A program made the translations under genes and the position numbers. A model generated the notes under the pieces. That model did no database searches, was not told where the DNA came from, and was given only the letters and a program-made list of their open reading frames with translations. From Devosia naphthalenivorans (GTDB lineage Bacteria; Pseudomonadota; Alphaproteobacteria; Rhizobiales; Devosiaceae): DNA of 64,000 bases. Positions 8,623 through 18,052 of the stretch are shown here, piece by piece. Location: the NCBI RefSeq assembly GCF_003056355.1, contig NZ_PYVW01000010.1:1-64000 (forward strand). Direction: 5' to 3'. Within the stretch, counting starts at the first letter, position 1. The number at the start of each line of letters is the position of its first letter.

Positions 8623-9546
8623 GTGATCGACGCATCGGTTCAGACCAACGTAAAATCCAAACCCATCCTGCCGCTGACAACGATATTGGGCCCCGTTCAT
8701 CTCGCCGTCACCGACCGCGCCAAGGCACTTGCCATCTGGCAGGACGTGGTGGGGCTGGACCTACTGGCCGAGAATGGCAACGAGCTTACTCTCGGCGTAG
8801 GCGACAAGCCGCTGATCGTGCTTGAAACCGGCGCGGTCCGTCCTGTGGTGCAGCGCACCATCGGGCTTTATCACGTCGCGATCCACGTGCCGAGCCGGAC
8901 CGATCTCGCACAGCTCGCCATCCGCGCGCTGCAGCGCAATGTTCGCATCGCGCCCACCGACCATCTGGTAAGCGAAGCCATCTACCTCTGGGATCTCGAC
9001 GGCAACGGCATCGAAATCACTTTCGAAACGCCGTGGCGCGGCACGCTGGGCGATCCCGATCTCGGCCAGACCTATGCCGTCACTGCCGAAGGCAAGCCAC
9101 ACTCGGGCCGCGATCCCATCGATCTCAATGACCTGTTGGTTGAACTTGGCCCTTCGCCGGCGCAGGAGCCCCGCATGCCCGTGGGCACCCGGATCGGCCA
9201 TGTGCATGTGCACGTCAACGATCTCCATCAGGCCATGGACTTTTACCGCGACGTGCTGGGCTTTGCCGGCTTCCTGCTGATCCATTCCTTCGGCATGGGC
9301 GATGTCGGCCTCGACTACATGCCCCACACGCTGGCGTTCAACATCTGGTCCGGCCCCAACGCGACCCTTGCGCCTGCCGGCTCGGCCGGGCTGCGCTGGT
9401 TCACGATTGAGCTGCCCGATTCCGATACGCTGGATAACCTCAAGACCCGCCTTGCCACTGCAAACGCTCCGATTGCAGCCATTGCGGGCGGCATCGAAAC
9501 GCAGGACCCGTTCGGCAACCGGATCAGGATCATGGTCAAGTCCTGA
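8623..9546 (+). CDS. VOC-family protein, catechol 2,3-dioxygenase-like (CatE type)
   Basis: A 307-residue protein with two vicinal-oxygen-chelate modules. The first begins ILGPVHLAVTDRAKA near residue 19 and ends with the metal-ligand Glu in NGIEITFETPW near 128. The second begins TRIGHVHVHVNDLHQ near 188 and ends QDPFGNRIRIM. His in the first strand, His in LYHVAIHV and the Glu form the expected iron triad. The GTG at 8623 has AGGAGAG just upstream. The family includes extradiol catechol dioxygenases such as Bacillus CatE. The gene is isolated, with no aromatic-pathway neighbours, so the substrate is unknown. Confidence 0.85.
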   Translation: MIDASVQTNVKSKPILPLTTILGPVHLAVTDRAKALAIWQDVVGLDLLAENGNELTLGVGDKPLIVLETGAVRPVVQRTIGLYHVAIHVPSRTDLAQLAIRALQRNVRIAPTDHLVSEAIYLWDLDGNGIEITFETPWRGTLGDPDLGQTYAVTAEGKPHSGRDPIDLNDLLVELGPSPAQEPRMPVGTRIGHVHVHVNDLHQAMDFYRDVLGFAGFLLIHSFGMGDVGLDYMPHTLAFNIWSGPNATLAPAGSAGLRWFTIELPDSDTLDNLKTRLATANAPIAAIAGGIETQDPFGNRIRIMVKS

Positions 9547-9589
9547 CTGACATGTTAGTCCTCCCGAACAAGGATCGGGAGGACTTTGC

Positions 9590-10591
9590 ATGCGAGCCAT
9601 TTCTTGCGCTGCACCGGGAGAACTGGCGCTGATCGAAATCGAAGCGCCAGAGCCTCAGCCCGGCTGGGTGCGCGTCGCCATTCGCCACATCGGCATTTGC
9701 GGCACCGACTACCACATCTTCGAAGGCAAGCACCCCTTCCTGCAATATCCCCGCATCATGGGCCATGAACTCAGCGGCGTGGTCCTCGATGCCAATGGCG
9801 CCGAGGGGCTAGCCGAGGGCGATCCCGTCGTCATCAATCCCTATCTGCCCTGCTATCACTGCCCCGCCTGCCGCGAAGGCAAGACCAATTGCTGCGAGGC
9901 GCTGACCGTGATCGGCGTGCACGGCGACGGCGGCATGGCCGAACAGATCGTCCTTCCAGCCGCCAATCTCTACCGCGCGGAGGGCCTCAGCCTGCGTGAT
10001 GCGGCCATGGTCGAATTCCTCGCCATCGGCGCCCACGCCGTGCGCCGCACCGAGCTCAAGCCCGGCGCCCGCGTACTGGTCGTCGGTGGCGGCCCCATCG
10101 GATTGGGCGCCGCCTTCTTCGCCCGCATCGCCGGCGCTGACGTGACCATTCTCGATGCCGCCGCCGACAAGCTTGACGCTGCCCGCAGCTTCGGTTTCGG
10201 TGCCGCAGCGCTGGACGAACGGGAAGGCACCGCCTTCAAGGCCACGATGGGCAGCGGCTTCGACGCCGTATTCGACGCCACCGGCTCCATCGCCGCGATG
10301 AACCAGGCGGTCGGCTATTGCCGCAATGGTGGCGCGCTGACCCTGGTCGGCGTCGTCAAAGGCACGCTTGCCTGGGAAGATCCCGAGATCCACCGGCGCG
10401 AACTGACCATCCGCGCCTCCCGCAATGCCACGCGCGAAGATTTCGACCATGTGATGGCTTCCATTCGCAGCGGCGACGTTCCAACGGACCGCTTGGCGAC
10501 CCACGCAACAAGCCTCGACGAGGTACCCATGAACCTGCCCAGATGGGCCCATGAACGTAACGGCCTGATCAAGGCCATCATCACCGTTTGA
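9590..10591 (+). CDS. Zinc-dependent alcohol dehydrogenase (sugar-acid 5-dehydrogenase-like)
   Basis: A 333-residue medium-chain dehydrogenase. The catalytic zinc site is GICGTDYH (Cys37 region) and GHELSG (His58, Glu59). The structural zinc site is the cysteine cluster CYHCPACREGKTNCC at about 87-102. The NAD(P) fold shows VVGGGPIGLG near 165, with Asp in ILDAAADK suggesting NAD. The closest functional class is the L-galactonate/L-idonate 5-dehydrogenase group acting on sugar acids and polyols. It fits the surrounding sugar-acid genes, but the substrate is inferred. It follows the VOC gene by 43 bases. Confidence 0.85.
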   Translation: MRAISCAAPGELALIEIEAPEPQPGWVRVAIRHIGICGTDYHIFEGKHPFLQYPRIMGHELSGVVLDANGAEGLAEGDPVVINPYLPCYHCPACREGKTNCCEALTVIGVHGDGGMAEQIVLPAANLYRAEGLSLRDAAMVEFLAIGAHAVRRTELKPGARVLVVGGGPIGLGAAFFARIAGADVTILDAAADKLDAARSFGFGAAALDEREGTAFKATMGSGFDAVFDATGSIAAMNQAVGYCRNGGALTLVGVVKGTLAWEDPEIHRRELTIRASRNATREDFDHVMASIRSGDVPTDRLATHATSLDEVPMNLPRWAHERNGLIKAIITV

Positions 10592-10605
10592 CCCAAGGAT
10601 AAAAC

Positions 10606-11151
10606 ATGACCACACCCGAGGACGTCATCCGCTTCTGGTTCGTCGATCACGGTCCGGAAGACTGGTTTGCCGGCAGCCCCGAGTTTGATGCGAAGCTTGA
10701 GCGAAGCATTGGCGAAGCACTTCCGCAGGTTTCTCGCGGCGAAGCGTGGGCATGGCGCAAGACTTTTGAGGGCAGGCTCGCAGAAATCATCGTGCTTGAT
10801 CAGTTCAGCCGCCAGCTCCACCGCGGCTCACCGCAAGCCTTTGCGCAGGACAAAATGGCGTTGGTTTTGGCCCAGGAAGCCATCAGCCACGGCGCCGATC
10901 AGGCCGTCGATCCCACCCGCCGTCCCTTCTTCTACCTGCCCTTCATGCACGCCGAATCGCTGGTCATCCAGGACGAAGGCATCAAGCTTTATGAGGCGCT
11001 GGGCGACGAAGAACAGCTCGATTACATGCGAAAGCACCGCGACACCATCGCCCGCTTCGGAAGATTTCCCTTCCGCAACAAGCCCTTAAGTCGCGACAGC
11101 ACGCCGGAGGAACTGGCCTATATGGAGGAGCAGGCCGAACGCAAGTTCTAG
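10606..11151 (+). CDS. DUF924 family protein
   Basis: A 181-residue all-helical protein of the DUF924 (COG3803) family, which has a TPR-like fold and no assigned reaction. Characteristic features are the start TTPEDVIRFWF, GRLAEIIVLDQFSRQLHRG near residue 60-78, FFYLPFMHAESL near 105, and the C-terminal FGRFPFRNKPL followed by TPEELAYM. It begins 14 bases after the zinc dehydrogenase and is probably in the same transcript. It is convergent with the KDG kinase gene (the stops overlap in CTAG). Confidence 0.88.
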   Translation: MTTPEDVIRFWFVDHGPEDWFAGSPEFDAKLERSIGEALPQVSRGEAWAWRKTFEGRLAEIIVLDQFSRQLHRGSPQAFAQDKMALVLAQEAISHGADQAVDPTRRPFFYLPFMHAESLVIQDEGIKLYEALGDEEQLDYMRKHRDTIARFGRFPFRNKPLSRDSTPEELAYMEEQAERKF

Positions 11152-12059
11152 CCCAACAGCTTGGGATCGACCAGCGCACCCTTCTCGCCAATCACGATCC
11201 CAGCCACCCGGTGCCCCGCCTCCGCCGCCTCCTGGAGCGACTTGCCCACCAGCCGCGCTGAAAGGTAAGCGCCATTGAAACTGTCCCCAGCCCCCGTCGC
11301 ATCCACCACCTTGGCCCCAGCCCGCGGCGCCACCCTGACCCGCTCTTTCGCCGTAGCAATCAGCGCTTCCCCCGCCCCATCCTTGACCACCACTTCCTCA
11401 ACACCCAGCTCGAGATAGCGGTCAGCGGTATCATCGACGTTTTTGTCGCCAAACAGCGGTGCTTCGTCGCCATGGGTGGGCAGCACGATATCGCAGAGCA
11501 TGGCAGCGGCGGTCAGCACCCCCATCATCACGCGAGGGCTGGTCCAAAGGGCAGGGCGAATATTGGTGTCGAATACAATTCTGGCCCCTGCATCGCGGGC
11601 TTTGACGATGGCCCCAAGCAGCCGGCCACGCGCCCGCGGCGCCAGAATCGCCAAGGTTATTCCCGAGAAATAAACTACGCTGGCGTCCTTCACGGCAGCG
11701 GCAAGCGCATCCTTGTCGTCGGCCAGCAATTTGGCAGCGGACGTATCGCGCCAATAGGTGAAATGCCGATCGCCCTTTTCCTGGTGGATCATGTAGAGGC
11801 CCGGCCGTCGGCCCGGAACGGTGCGGATGTGACCGGTACCGATATCGTTGGCCTCAAGAAACGCCTTGATATCAGCCGAGTAGCGGTCTTCGCCCAGGCC
11901 CGTGAAGTAATCCACCGACCAGTCCGCACCGAGCAGCGCGCGCATGTACCAGGCGGTATTGAGCGTATCGCCGGCGTAGCCCAGCCGATATTGCCGGTCC
12001 TCGCCGCCGCTCATTTCGATCATGCATTCACCGATGCTGACGAAGCGCTGCTGTGCCAA
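11148..12059 (-). CDS. kdgK: PfkB-family sugar kinase, probable 2-dehydro-3-deoxygluconokinase
   Basis: A 303-residue ribokinase/PfkB-fold kinase. The N-terminal SIGECMIEMSGG and the substrate-contacting GYAGDTLNTAWYMR region (about 25-38) are typical of KDG kinases. The PfkB signature DATGAGDSFNGAYL with the catalytic Asp is near residue 258. It phosphorylates 2-keto-3-deoxygluconate to KDPG for the Entner-Doudoroff aldolase. The TTG start at 12059 is chosen because AAGGGAGGG lies at the right distance; no ATG upstream is conserved. It diverges from the mannonate/mannitol dehydrogenase gene, consistent with hexuronate use. Confidence 0.85.
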   Translation of the reverse strand: MAQQRFVSIGECMIEMSGGEDRQYRLGYAGDTLNTAWYMRALLGADWSVDYFTGLGEDRYSADIKAFLEANDIGTGHIRTVPGRRPGLYMIHQEKGDRHFTYWRDTSAAKLLADDKDALAAAVKDASVVYFSGITLAILAPRARGRLLGAIVKARDAGARIVFDTNIRPALWTSPRVMMGVLTAAAMLCDIVLPTHGDEAPLFGDKNVDDTADRYLELGVEEVVVKDGAGEALIATAKERVRVAPRAGAKVVDATGAGDSFNGAYLSARLVGKSLQEAAEAGHRVAGIVIGEKGALVDPKLLG

Positions 12060-12184
12060 ATCACGCCCTCCCTTGCTTGCCCACAGCTTATGCCGGTAAA
12101 GCCTTCCGGGCCGCAAGTCACGTGTCTTCCATACAAGATCGGAAGCGACTATGGTGGCGCTCGATTTTCAGCCGGAGACTGCCC

Positions 12185-13654
12185 ATGACGCGCCTAAGCG
12201 CCAATACCCTGAGCTCTGTTCCAGCCGGGGTTCGCGTGCCCGACTATGATCGCAGCCAGATCACGCCGGGCATCGTGCATCTGGGCATCGGCGCGTTTCA
12301 CCGTGCGCATATGGCTGTCTATGTCGACGATCTGCTGAAAGACAATCCCGATTGGGCCATCGTCGGCGCGAGCCTGCGCCGCCCCGACACCAAGGAAGCG
12401 CTTGAGCCACAGGATGGTCTGTTCACCGTCGCCGTGCGGGACGCTTCTGGCACTCATCCGCGCGTGATCGGCTCGATCCTCAAGGTACTCGATGCCAATA
12501 CCGAGCGTGAGGAACTGTTGGCGCTGATGGCGAGCCCGCAAATTCGTATCGTTTCGCTGACGGTGACGGAGAAGGGCTATTGCCACGATCCCGCCAATGG
12601 CGAACTGGACCAGCGCCATCCCGACATCGTCCATGATCTCGCCAACCCAGAGGCACCCCGCTCGGCGCCGGGCATGCTGGTCGAAGCCCTCGCACGTCGC
12701 AAAGCGGCAGGGATCGCGCCCTTTGCCGTCGCGAGTTGCGATAATTTGCCATCCAACGGCGAGACGGTAAAACGCATCGTCACCAAGTTCGCCGCCCTAC
12801 GAGATGCCGAACTTGGCGAGTGGGTAAACGCTGTCGCCTTCCCCGGCACCATGGTCGACCGCATCGTGCCATCGACCACCGATGACGACCGCGCCATGAT
12901 CGCCGACCTGATCGGGGCGGAAGATGCCTGGCCGATCATGACCGAACCTTTCACCCAATGGGTGATTGAAGACAACTTCCCCCAGGGCCGTCCGCCCTTC
13001 GAAAACGCCGGCGCGCAACTGGTGGAAGATGTCGAACCGTTCGAGCGCATGAAGCTGCGCATGCTCAATGGCAGCCATTCGACCATGGCCTATCTCGGCT
13101 ATCTCGCGGGCTACGAATACATCTCCGACGTCATGGGCGACGAGGATTTCGTCGCCCTGATCCACGGCCTGATGACGGACGAGGTCATGCCCACGCTCGA
13201 CATGCCGGGCGTTGACCTTGGCGCCTATCGCGACCAGCTGCTCGAGCGGTTCCGCAATCCAGCGCTGAAGCACCGCACCTGGCAGATCGCCATGGACGGC
13301 TCACAAAAGCTGCCGCAGCGCCTGCTCGGCACCATCCGCGACCGCCTCGCGGCAGGCCAGCCGTTCGAGCGGCTGGGCTTGGGCGTCGCAGCATGGATGC
13401 GCTACGTCGTCGGCATCGACGAAAAAGGCGAGGTCATCGATGTGCGGGACCCACTGGCCATGCGCATGATGGCCATCGCTGCCGATGCCATCGATGATGC
13501 GGAGGACCTTTACATCGGTCTCGTTGCTCTGAGCGAAGTGTTCGGCACCGATTTGGGCGACAACCAGGCGTTCGGAGAAACCGTGGCAACCCACCTCGAT
13601 AGCCTGCTGGACATCGGAGTGAAGGAGACAGTAGCGGAGCTGGTGAGGAGCTAG
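12185..13654 (+). CDS. uxuB: Mannitol dehydrogenase family protein, probable fructuronate reductase
   Basis: A 489-residue polyol-specific long-chain dehydrogenase. The N-terminal Rossmann part contains IVHLGIGAFHRAH near residue 27-39; the family signature KLRMLNGSHS is near 288, with the catalytic Lys and the Asn/His pair. Its length matches E. coli UxuB (486) and bacterial mannitol 2-dehydrogenases (about 490). Divergence from the KDG kinase favours fructuronate reductase (D-mannonate/D-fructuronate), with KdgK acting two steps later, but mannitol or arabinitol dehydrogenase cannot be excluded. ATG 12185 is the conserved start; the frame is open upstream into the kinase 5' region. Confidence 0.83.
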   Translation: MTRLSANTLSSVPAGVRVPDYDRSQITPGIVHLGIGAFHRAHMAVYVDDLLKDNPDWAIVGASLRRPDTKEALEPQDGLFTVAVRDASGTHPRVIGSILKVLDANTEREELLALMASPQIRIVSLTVTEKGYCHDPANGELDQRHPDIVHDLANPEAPRSAPGMLVEALARRKAAGIAPFAVASCDNLPSNGETVKRIVTKFAALRDAELGEWVNAVAFPGTMVDRIVPSTTDDDRAMIADLIGAEDAWPIMTEPFTQWVIEDNFPQGRPPFENAGAQLVEDVEPFERMKLRMLNGSHSTMAYLGYLAGYEYISDVMGDEDFVALIHGLMTDEVMPTLDMPGVDLGAYRDQLLERFRNPALKHRTWQIAMDGSQKLPQRLLGTIRDRLAAGQPFERLGLGVAAWMRYVVGIDEKGEVIDVRDPLAMRMMAIAADAIDDAEDLYIGLVALSEVFGTDLGDNQAFGETVATHLDSLLDIGVKETVAELVRS

Positions 13655-13680
13655 AGGCACCGTAGCCAATTGATACACAA

Positions 13681-13755
13681 CGTCATTCCCGCGAAAGCGG
13701 GAATCCCACCTTTGAGTGGCAATCAAGGGAGATTCCCGCGTTCGCGGGAACGACG
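13681..13755. repeat. Palindromic REP-like element, copy 3
   Basis: Arms CGTCATTCCCGCGAAAGCGG (13681 on) and the complementary CCCGCGTTCGCGGGAACGACG (ending 13755) are a diverged member of the 131-222 element. It follows the mannonate/mannitol dehydrogenase stop and faces the convergent iron dehydrogenase, so it may also act as a transcription-ending hairpin. Confidence 0.75.
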
Positions 13756-13821
13756 CCGTGTCACAAAAGTAAACAATGCCCGCCGAGGGGGGAGGGGGTC
13801 GATTGCAGGCTCCCCTGCGCC

Positions 13822-14976
13822 TTAGATCCGCCCCTCCATCGCCCGGTCGAAAATCTCCAGTGCCCGCTCCCGCGTCAGTTCCACCGGGTTGCCGCCTGCG
13901 GTGGGGTCCACAATGGCCATGTCACCGATCAGTTCGCGTTGCGCGCCATCCACCTTGAACTCGGCCAGCGTATGCGGCACTTCCAGCCTCAGGCGCAGCC
14001 CGATAACGGCGTGTTGGAACGCCTCAAAGCTTGGTGCCAGCCCGATATAGGCCGCCAGCCGGGCAAGCTTTGCTTCGACAGCTGGCCGATTGACCGCCAG
14101 CACATAAGGCATGAACACCGCATTAGTCATGCCGTGGTGAGTGTCGTAGAGCGCGCCGACAGGGTGGCTCAGCGCATGAATGGCACCCAGACCCTTCTGG
14201 AACGCCGTGGCACCCATGGCGGCCGCGCTCATCATATGCCCGCGCGCTTCCACATTGCCCGGATCGGCGACCACCTTGGGCAGGTTCTCGAACACCAGGC
14301 GAACGCCTTCGGCGGCGATCCCGTCCGCCATCGGGTGATAGCCCGGCGCGCAATAGGCTTCGAGACAATGGGCCAGCGCGTCCATGCCGGTGCCAACGGT
14401 AATAAAGCGGGGCATGCCGATGGTGAGTTCGGGATCGGCGATCACTATCTTGGGCATCATCAGGGGGTGGAAGATGACCTTTTTGGTATGTGTCGTTTCA
14501 TCGGTAATCACCCCGGCGCGTCCAACCTCTGAGCCGGTGCCGGCAGTGGTGGGTACTGCGACTATGGGGAAAATTCCCGCCGGATCGGCGCGCGTCCACC
14601 AGTCGCCAACGTCTTCGAAATCCCACATTGGCCTTGTCTGTCCGGCCATGAAGGCGATCACCTTGCCCACATCGAGCCCGGACCCGCCGCCAAAGGCGAT
14701 CACCCCATCATGGCCACCCTCGCGCAAGACCTTGATCCCCGCTTCCACATTGGCCGAAACCGGATTGGGTTTGACCTCGGCAAAGACGCCCACGGGAATG
14801 CCGGCGTTTTTGAGGGTCTGAAGCGTACTCTGCGTGACTGGCAGGTTGACCAGCCCAGCGTCGGTTACAAAAAGAGGTTTGCTGATCCCCGTCGTCTTTA
14901 GTGCCTCGGGCAATTCGCTGATGCGCCCCGGGCCGAACTTGATCGCGGTAGGATAGTTCCAGTTGGCTTTGGTCAT
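13822..14976 (-). CDS. Iron-containing alcohol dehydrogenase of the glutamylation cluster
   Basis: A 384-residue group-III alcohol dehydrogenase. NAD-binding loop FGGGSGLDVGK near residue 95, PTTAGTGSEVG near 142, and the metal site: Asp in IVIADPEL, His in GMDALAHCLEAY, and the two His in AIHALSHPVGALYDTHHG near 265-280. ATG 14976 has GAGGG upstream. It is the last gene of the leftward set permease, GS-like ligase, aldehyde dehydrogenase, alcohol dehydrogenase. I infer that it oxidises the hydroxyl of a gamma-glutamylated amino alcohol to the aldehyde. It is a different subfamily from the iron dehydrogenase at 50149. Confidence 0.85.
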   Translation of the reverse strand: MTKANWNYPTAIKFGPGRISELPEALKTTGISKPLFVTDAGLVNLPVTQSTLQTLKNAGIPVGVFAEVKPNPVSANVEAGIKVLREGGHDGVIAFGGGSGLDVGKVIAFMAGQTRPMWDFEDVGDWWTRADPAGIFPIVAVPTTAGTGSEVGRAGVITDETTHTKKVIFHPLMMPKIVIADPELTIGMPRFITVGTGMDALAHCLEAYCAPGYHPMADGIAAEGVRLVFENLPKVVADPGNVEARGHMMSAAAMGATAFQKGLGAIHALSHPVGALYDTHHGMTNAVFMPYVLAVNRPAVEAKLARLAAYIGLAPSFEAFQHAVIGLRLRLEVPHTLAEFKVDGAQRELIGDMAIVDPTAGGNPVELTRERALEIFDRAMEGRI

Positions 14977-15010
14977 GTCGGCCCTCGTTTTGTCTCTATG
15001 CTCTTCCCAT

Positions 15011-15155
15011 TCACGGAGTCATTCCGGCCTTGAGCCGGGATCCAGCCCGAGATAGGTGGTTTCGCCACCATGTGCCCTGTCCGAGCCACCTTGCGGCCGT
15101 GGCGAAATCTCGAGATGGCCCCCGACTCAAGGCCGGGGTGACATCGTGGGCATGG
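15011..15155. repeat. Inverted-repeat spacer between dehydrogenase genes
   Basis: The gap between the alcohol and aldehyde dehydrogenase genes contains GTCATTCCGGCCTTGAGCC (about 15019) and the complementary GACTCAAGGCCGGGGTGAC (about 15123). They are the arms of a loose inverted repeat. A compact version is at 18012-18041. Confidence 0.55.
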
Positions 15156-15167
15156 GGCGCCATATGG

Positions 15168-16550
15168 TTACACCCGCTTCAAATGATAGCTCTTCGGCTG
15201 GGTTAAATTCGCATACCCGATCTCGCTCAGCGCACCGCCCTTGCCGGTGTCCTTCACCCCGGTCCAGACCAGCGCCGGATCGAGATAGTCGCAGCGATTG
15301 GCAAAAACGGTGCCGGTTTCGATTTTAGCGCCAAGCGAAGCGGCAGCATCAAGATCTTCGGTCCACAATGAAGCGGTCAAGCCATAGGGGCTGTCGTTCA
15401 TCAGCGTGATGGCGTCGCCGTCATCGGCCACTTTCATGATGCCGACGACGGGGCCAAAACTTTCTTCGCGCATCACGGACATCTGGTGGTTCACTCCGGT
15501 CAGTACTTCCGGCGTCAGATAGGGCGAGCCCGTTCGATCCAGCTCATGCTTGCCATTGAGGTGGCGCTGGGCACCGGAGCGCAATGCTTGCTCCGTCTGG
15601 CCACGCACATGGTCGGCAAAGCTCGCCCGCGCCATTGGTCCCACTATGGTGTCCGGATCAAGCGGGTTGCCCAGCGTCCATCCCCTGGCGTTCTCGATGA
15701 AGCGCTCGACGAAGCCATCATAGACCGCCTCATGCACATAGATGCGTTCGACGCCGCAACACGATTGGCCCGAATTGAAGAACGAGCCATCGACGAGGTT
15801 TTCCGCAGCATAATCGAGATTGGCGTCGGCCCGCACATAGGCAGGGTCCTTGCCTCCCAGTTCCAGGCCTAGCGTGGCAAATGTGCCCGCAGCAGCCTTC
15901 TCGATGCGACGGCCGCCTTCGACCGAACCGGTGAAATTGATGTGGTCGATCTGGCCCGAGCCGATCAGCTTTTCGGTGTCTTCGTGGCCCATCACCAGGT
16001 TCTGGAACAGCCCAAGCGGCAGGCCTGCATGTTCGGCTGCGGCGGCAAAGCGCTCACCGGCAAGCAGCGTCTGCGAGGCGTGTTTGAGGATGATGGCATT
16101 GCCGGCCATCAGGCCGGGAACGATGGAATTCACGGCCGTGAGGAACGGATAGTTCCACGGCGCGATGACCATCACCGTCCCAAGCGCCTCGCGCGTGATG
16201 AAGCGGGTGAAACCCTCCTTGTCGGGTTTAACCGAAGGGGCGAGTGCTTCTGTAGCCAGTTCGATCATGTAGCGGGCGCGCTCTTCAACGCCCCGCTTCT
16301 CGCCGCCGAAGCGGATCGGCCGGCCCATCTGCCAGGCAAGCTCCGGCACGATTTCATCGTTCATCAGCAGGAGGTAGTCGATGAAATGCGTCAGGATCTT
16401 CTGCCGCTCGATGACCGTCGTCTCTGCCCATGCCTGCCGAGCCGCCCTGGCGCGGATGACGGACGCTTCGATCTCGACCGCGGTCGCGAGCGAGCGCTCG
16501 GCGTAAACGCTGCCGTCGATGGGGGAGATGATCTTGACGGTGTCGGTCAT
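15168..16550 (-). CDS. Aldehyde dehydrogenase of the glutamylation cluster
   Basis: A 460-residue NAD(P)-dependent aldehyde dehydrogenase. VIAPWNYPF near residue 126, NFTGSVEGGRRI near 213, the catalytic Glu in LELGGKDPAYV near 240, and the catalytic Cys in NSGQSCCGVERIYV near 272. It resembles the succinate-semialdehyde/PuuC-like group acting on omega-amino or acylated aldehydes. It lies 63 bases after the GS-like ligase gene in the same direction. By analogy with gamma-glutamyl-GABA pathways, I infer oxidation of a gamma-glutamyl amino-aldehyde to the acid. The family is certain, the substrate is not. Confidence 0.88.
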   Translation of the reverse strand: MTDTVKIISPIDGSVYAERSLATAVEIEASVIRARAARQAWAETTVIERQKILTHFIDYLLLMNDEIVPELAWQMGRPIRFGGEKRGVEERARYMIELATEALAPSVKPDKEGFTRFITREALGTVMVIAPWNYPFLTAVNSIVPGLMAGNAIILKHASQTLLAGERFAAAAEHAGLPLGLFQNLVMGHEDTEKLIGSGQIDHINFTGSVEGGRRIEKAAAGTFATLGLELGGKDPAYVRADANLDYAAENLVDGSFFNSGQSCCGVERIYVHEAVYDGFVERFIENARGWTLGNPLDPDTIVGPMARASFADHVRGQTEQALRSGAQRHLNGKHELDRTGSPYLTPEVLTGVNHQMSVMREESFGPVVGIMKVADDGDAITLMNDSPYGLTASLWTEDLDAAASLGAKIETGTVFANRCDYLDPALVWTGVKDTGKGGALSEIGYANLTQPKSYHLKRV

Positions 16551-16613
16551 GAGGGCCGCTCTCTCTCTATTTTCTGCGATGTCTTCCCGGTGCCCTTGGT
16601 GGCCCAGAGGGAA

Positions 16614-17975
16614 CTAGCTCCGCTCGAACCCGCGCATGAGTTCCCAATCGGTCACGCGGCGATCGTATTCGAACTGCTCCCACTCGGCGGTGTGCACATA
16701 GTGGGCGACGACTTCGGGGCCAAAGGCCTGTTCCAGCATTTGCGAGCGCCGGAGGTGCTCTGTGGCCTCGCGCAAGGTCTTGGGGATCTCCCGCAATAGC
16801 TCGGTGACATAAGCGTCCCCGACAAAGGCTGGTTCCAGAACGAGCTTTTCTTCGATGCCCCTGATGCCGGCAGCGATCAGCGCCGCAATGGCCAGATAGG
16901 GGTTGAGGTCGGCGCCCCCGATGCGACATTCGACGCGGATGGACTTGGCTCTTTCCCCACAGAGGCGGAAGCCGGCGGTGCGGTTGTCCGGCGACCAGAT
17001 CATCTTGGTCGGTGCAAAAGTGCCGGCCTGGAAGCGCTTGTAGGAGTTGATGTAAGGCGCAAGGAAATAGGTGATGTCGCGGGCATAGGTCAGCTGCCCG
17101 GCCATGAAATGCTTCATCAGGTCGCTCATGCCGCGCTCGTCGTTTTCGTCCACAAACAGCGGCTTGCCGCTTTTGTCGGCCAGCGACATGTGGATGTGGC
17201 TGGATGATCCGGCCAGACCGTAGGCCCATTTGGCCATGAAGGTGACGGCCTTGCCCTGCCCATAGGCTATTTCCTTGGTGGCGTTCTTCAGCACCAGGTG
17301 GCGGTCCGCCATGGTGAGCGCGTCGGCATATTTGACGTTGATTTCTTCCTGGCCCGGGCCCCATTCGCCCTTGGAGGATTCCACGGGAATTCCCGAGGCC
17401 TGCAGATGCTTGCGCAGGGCGCGCATCACGCCTTCTTCCTTGGTGGTCTGGAAGATGTTGTAGTCCTGGATGTAGTCGCCGGCAGTCAGCGCCTTGGCGT
17501 GCCCCTTCTGGCTGATGGTGCGGTAATCCTCGTCGAACAGGTAGAATTCCAGTTCCGTCGCGGCATTGCAGGTGTAGCCGAGCGCCGAAAGCCGCTCGAT
17601 CTGCCGCTTGAGAATGGCGCGCGGGCTGTGCGGGATCGGCTTGTGATGGTGGTGGTCGGAGAGGTCGCACAGCACGATTGCGGTGCCATCGAGCCAGCTG
17701 GCTTTCATCAGCGTCGCCAGATCCGGCTTCATGACAAAATCGCCATAGCCCTTGCCCCAATTGGCGGCCTCGTAGCCGGGCACGGGCTCCATGTCGATGT
17801 CGTCGGCCAGCAGATAATCGCAGCCGTGGGTTTCGTCGTTGGCCACCTCGAGGAAATATTCGGCCTGGAAGCGCTTGCCGATCATGCGTCCCTGCATGTC
17901 GGGAAAGGCAACGAGCACCGTGTCGATCGTCCCGGCCGCCACATCGTCTTTCAACTCGGCAAGGCTGTAAGCCAT
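16614..17975 (-). CDS. Glutamine-synthetase family ligase (PuuA / gamma-glutamyl-amine type)
   Basis: A 453-residue class-I GS-fold ligase. Beta-grasp N-terminal domain with DMQGRMIGKRF near 25; catalytic domain with NAATELEFYLFDE near 135, GPGQEEINVKYADAL near 205, SSHIHMSL near 260, and IECR-type SIRVECRIGGADLNPYLA near 345. True GlnA adenylylation features are absent and the tail VTDWELMRGFERS is typical of the amine-ligating subfamily. Such enzymes join glutamate to an amine using ATP. Start ATG 17975 has AGGAGG seven bases upstream. Placement beside an ethanolamine-type permease suggests ethanolamine or another small amine as substrate (inference). Confidence 0.87.
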   Translation of the reverse strand: MAYSLAELKDDVAAGTIDTVLVAFPDMQGRMIGKRFQAEYFLEVANDETHGCDYLLADDIDMEPVPGYEAANWGKGYGDFVMKPDLATLMKASWLDGTAIVLCDLSDHHHHKPIPHSPRAILKRQIERLSALGYTCNAATELEFYLFDEDYRTISQKGHAKALTAGDYIQDYNIFQTTKEEGVMRALRKHLQASGIPVESSKGEWGPGQEEINVKYADALTMADRHLVLKNATKEIAYGQGKAVTFMAKWAYGLAGSSSHIHMSLADKSGKPLFVDENDERGMSDLMKHFMAGQLTYARDITYFLAPYINSYKRFQAGTFAPTKMIWSPDNRTAGFRLCGERAKSIRVECRIGGADLNPYLAIAALIAAGIRGIEEKLVLEPAFVGDAYVTELLREIPKTLREATEHLRRSQMLEQAFGPEVVAHYVHTAEWEQFEYDRRVTDWELMRGFERS

Positions 17976-18011
17976 GGGTTTCCTCCTCATTGTTATTGGC
18001 AGCAGCCGCGA

Positions 18012-18041
18012 TGTCATCCCGACCCTTGAGCCGGGATGACA
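18012..18041. repeat. Short palindrome in the spacer before the ligase gene
   Basis: Arms GTCATCCCG and CGGGATGAC flank ACCCTTGAGC. It lies between the permease stop and the GS-like ligase start. It could modulate expression between the genes, or simply be a compact member of the repeat seen at 15011-15155. Confidence 0.5.
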
Positions 18042-18052
18042 CTGTGAGTGGA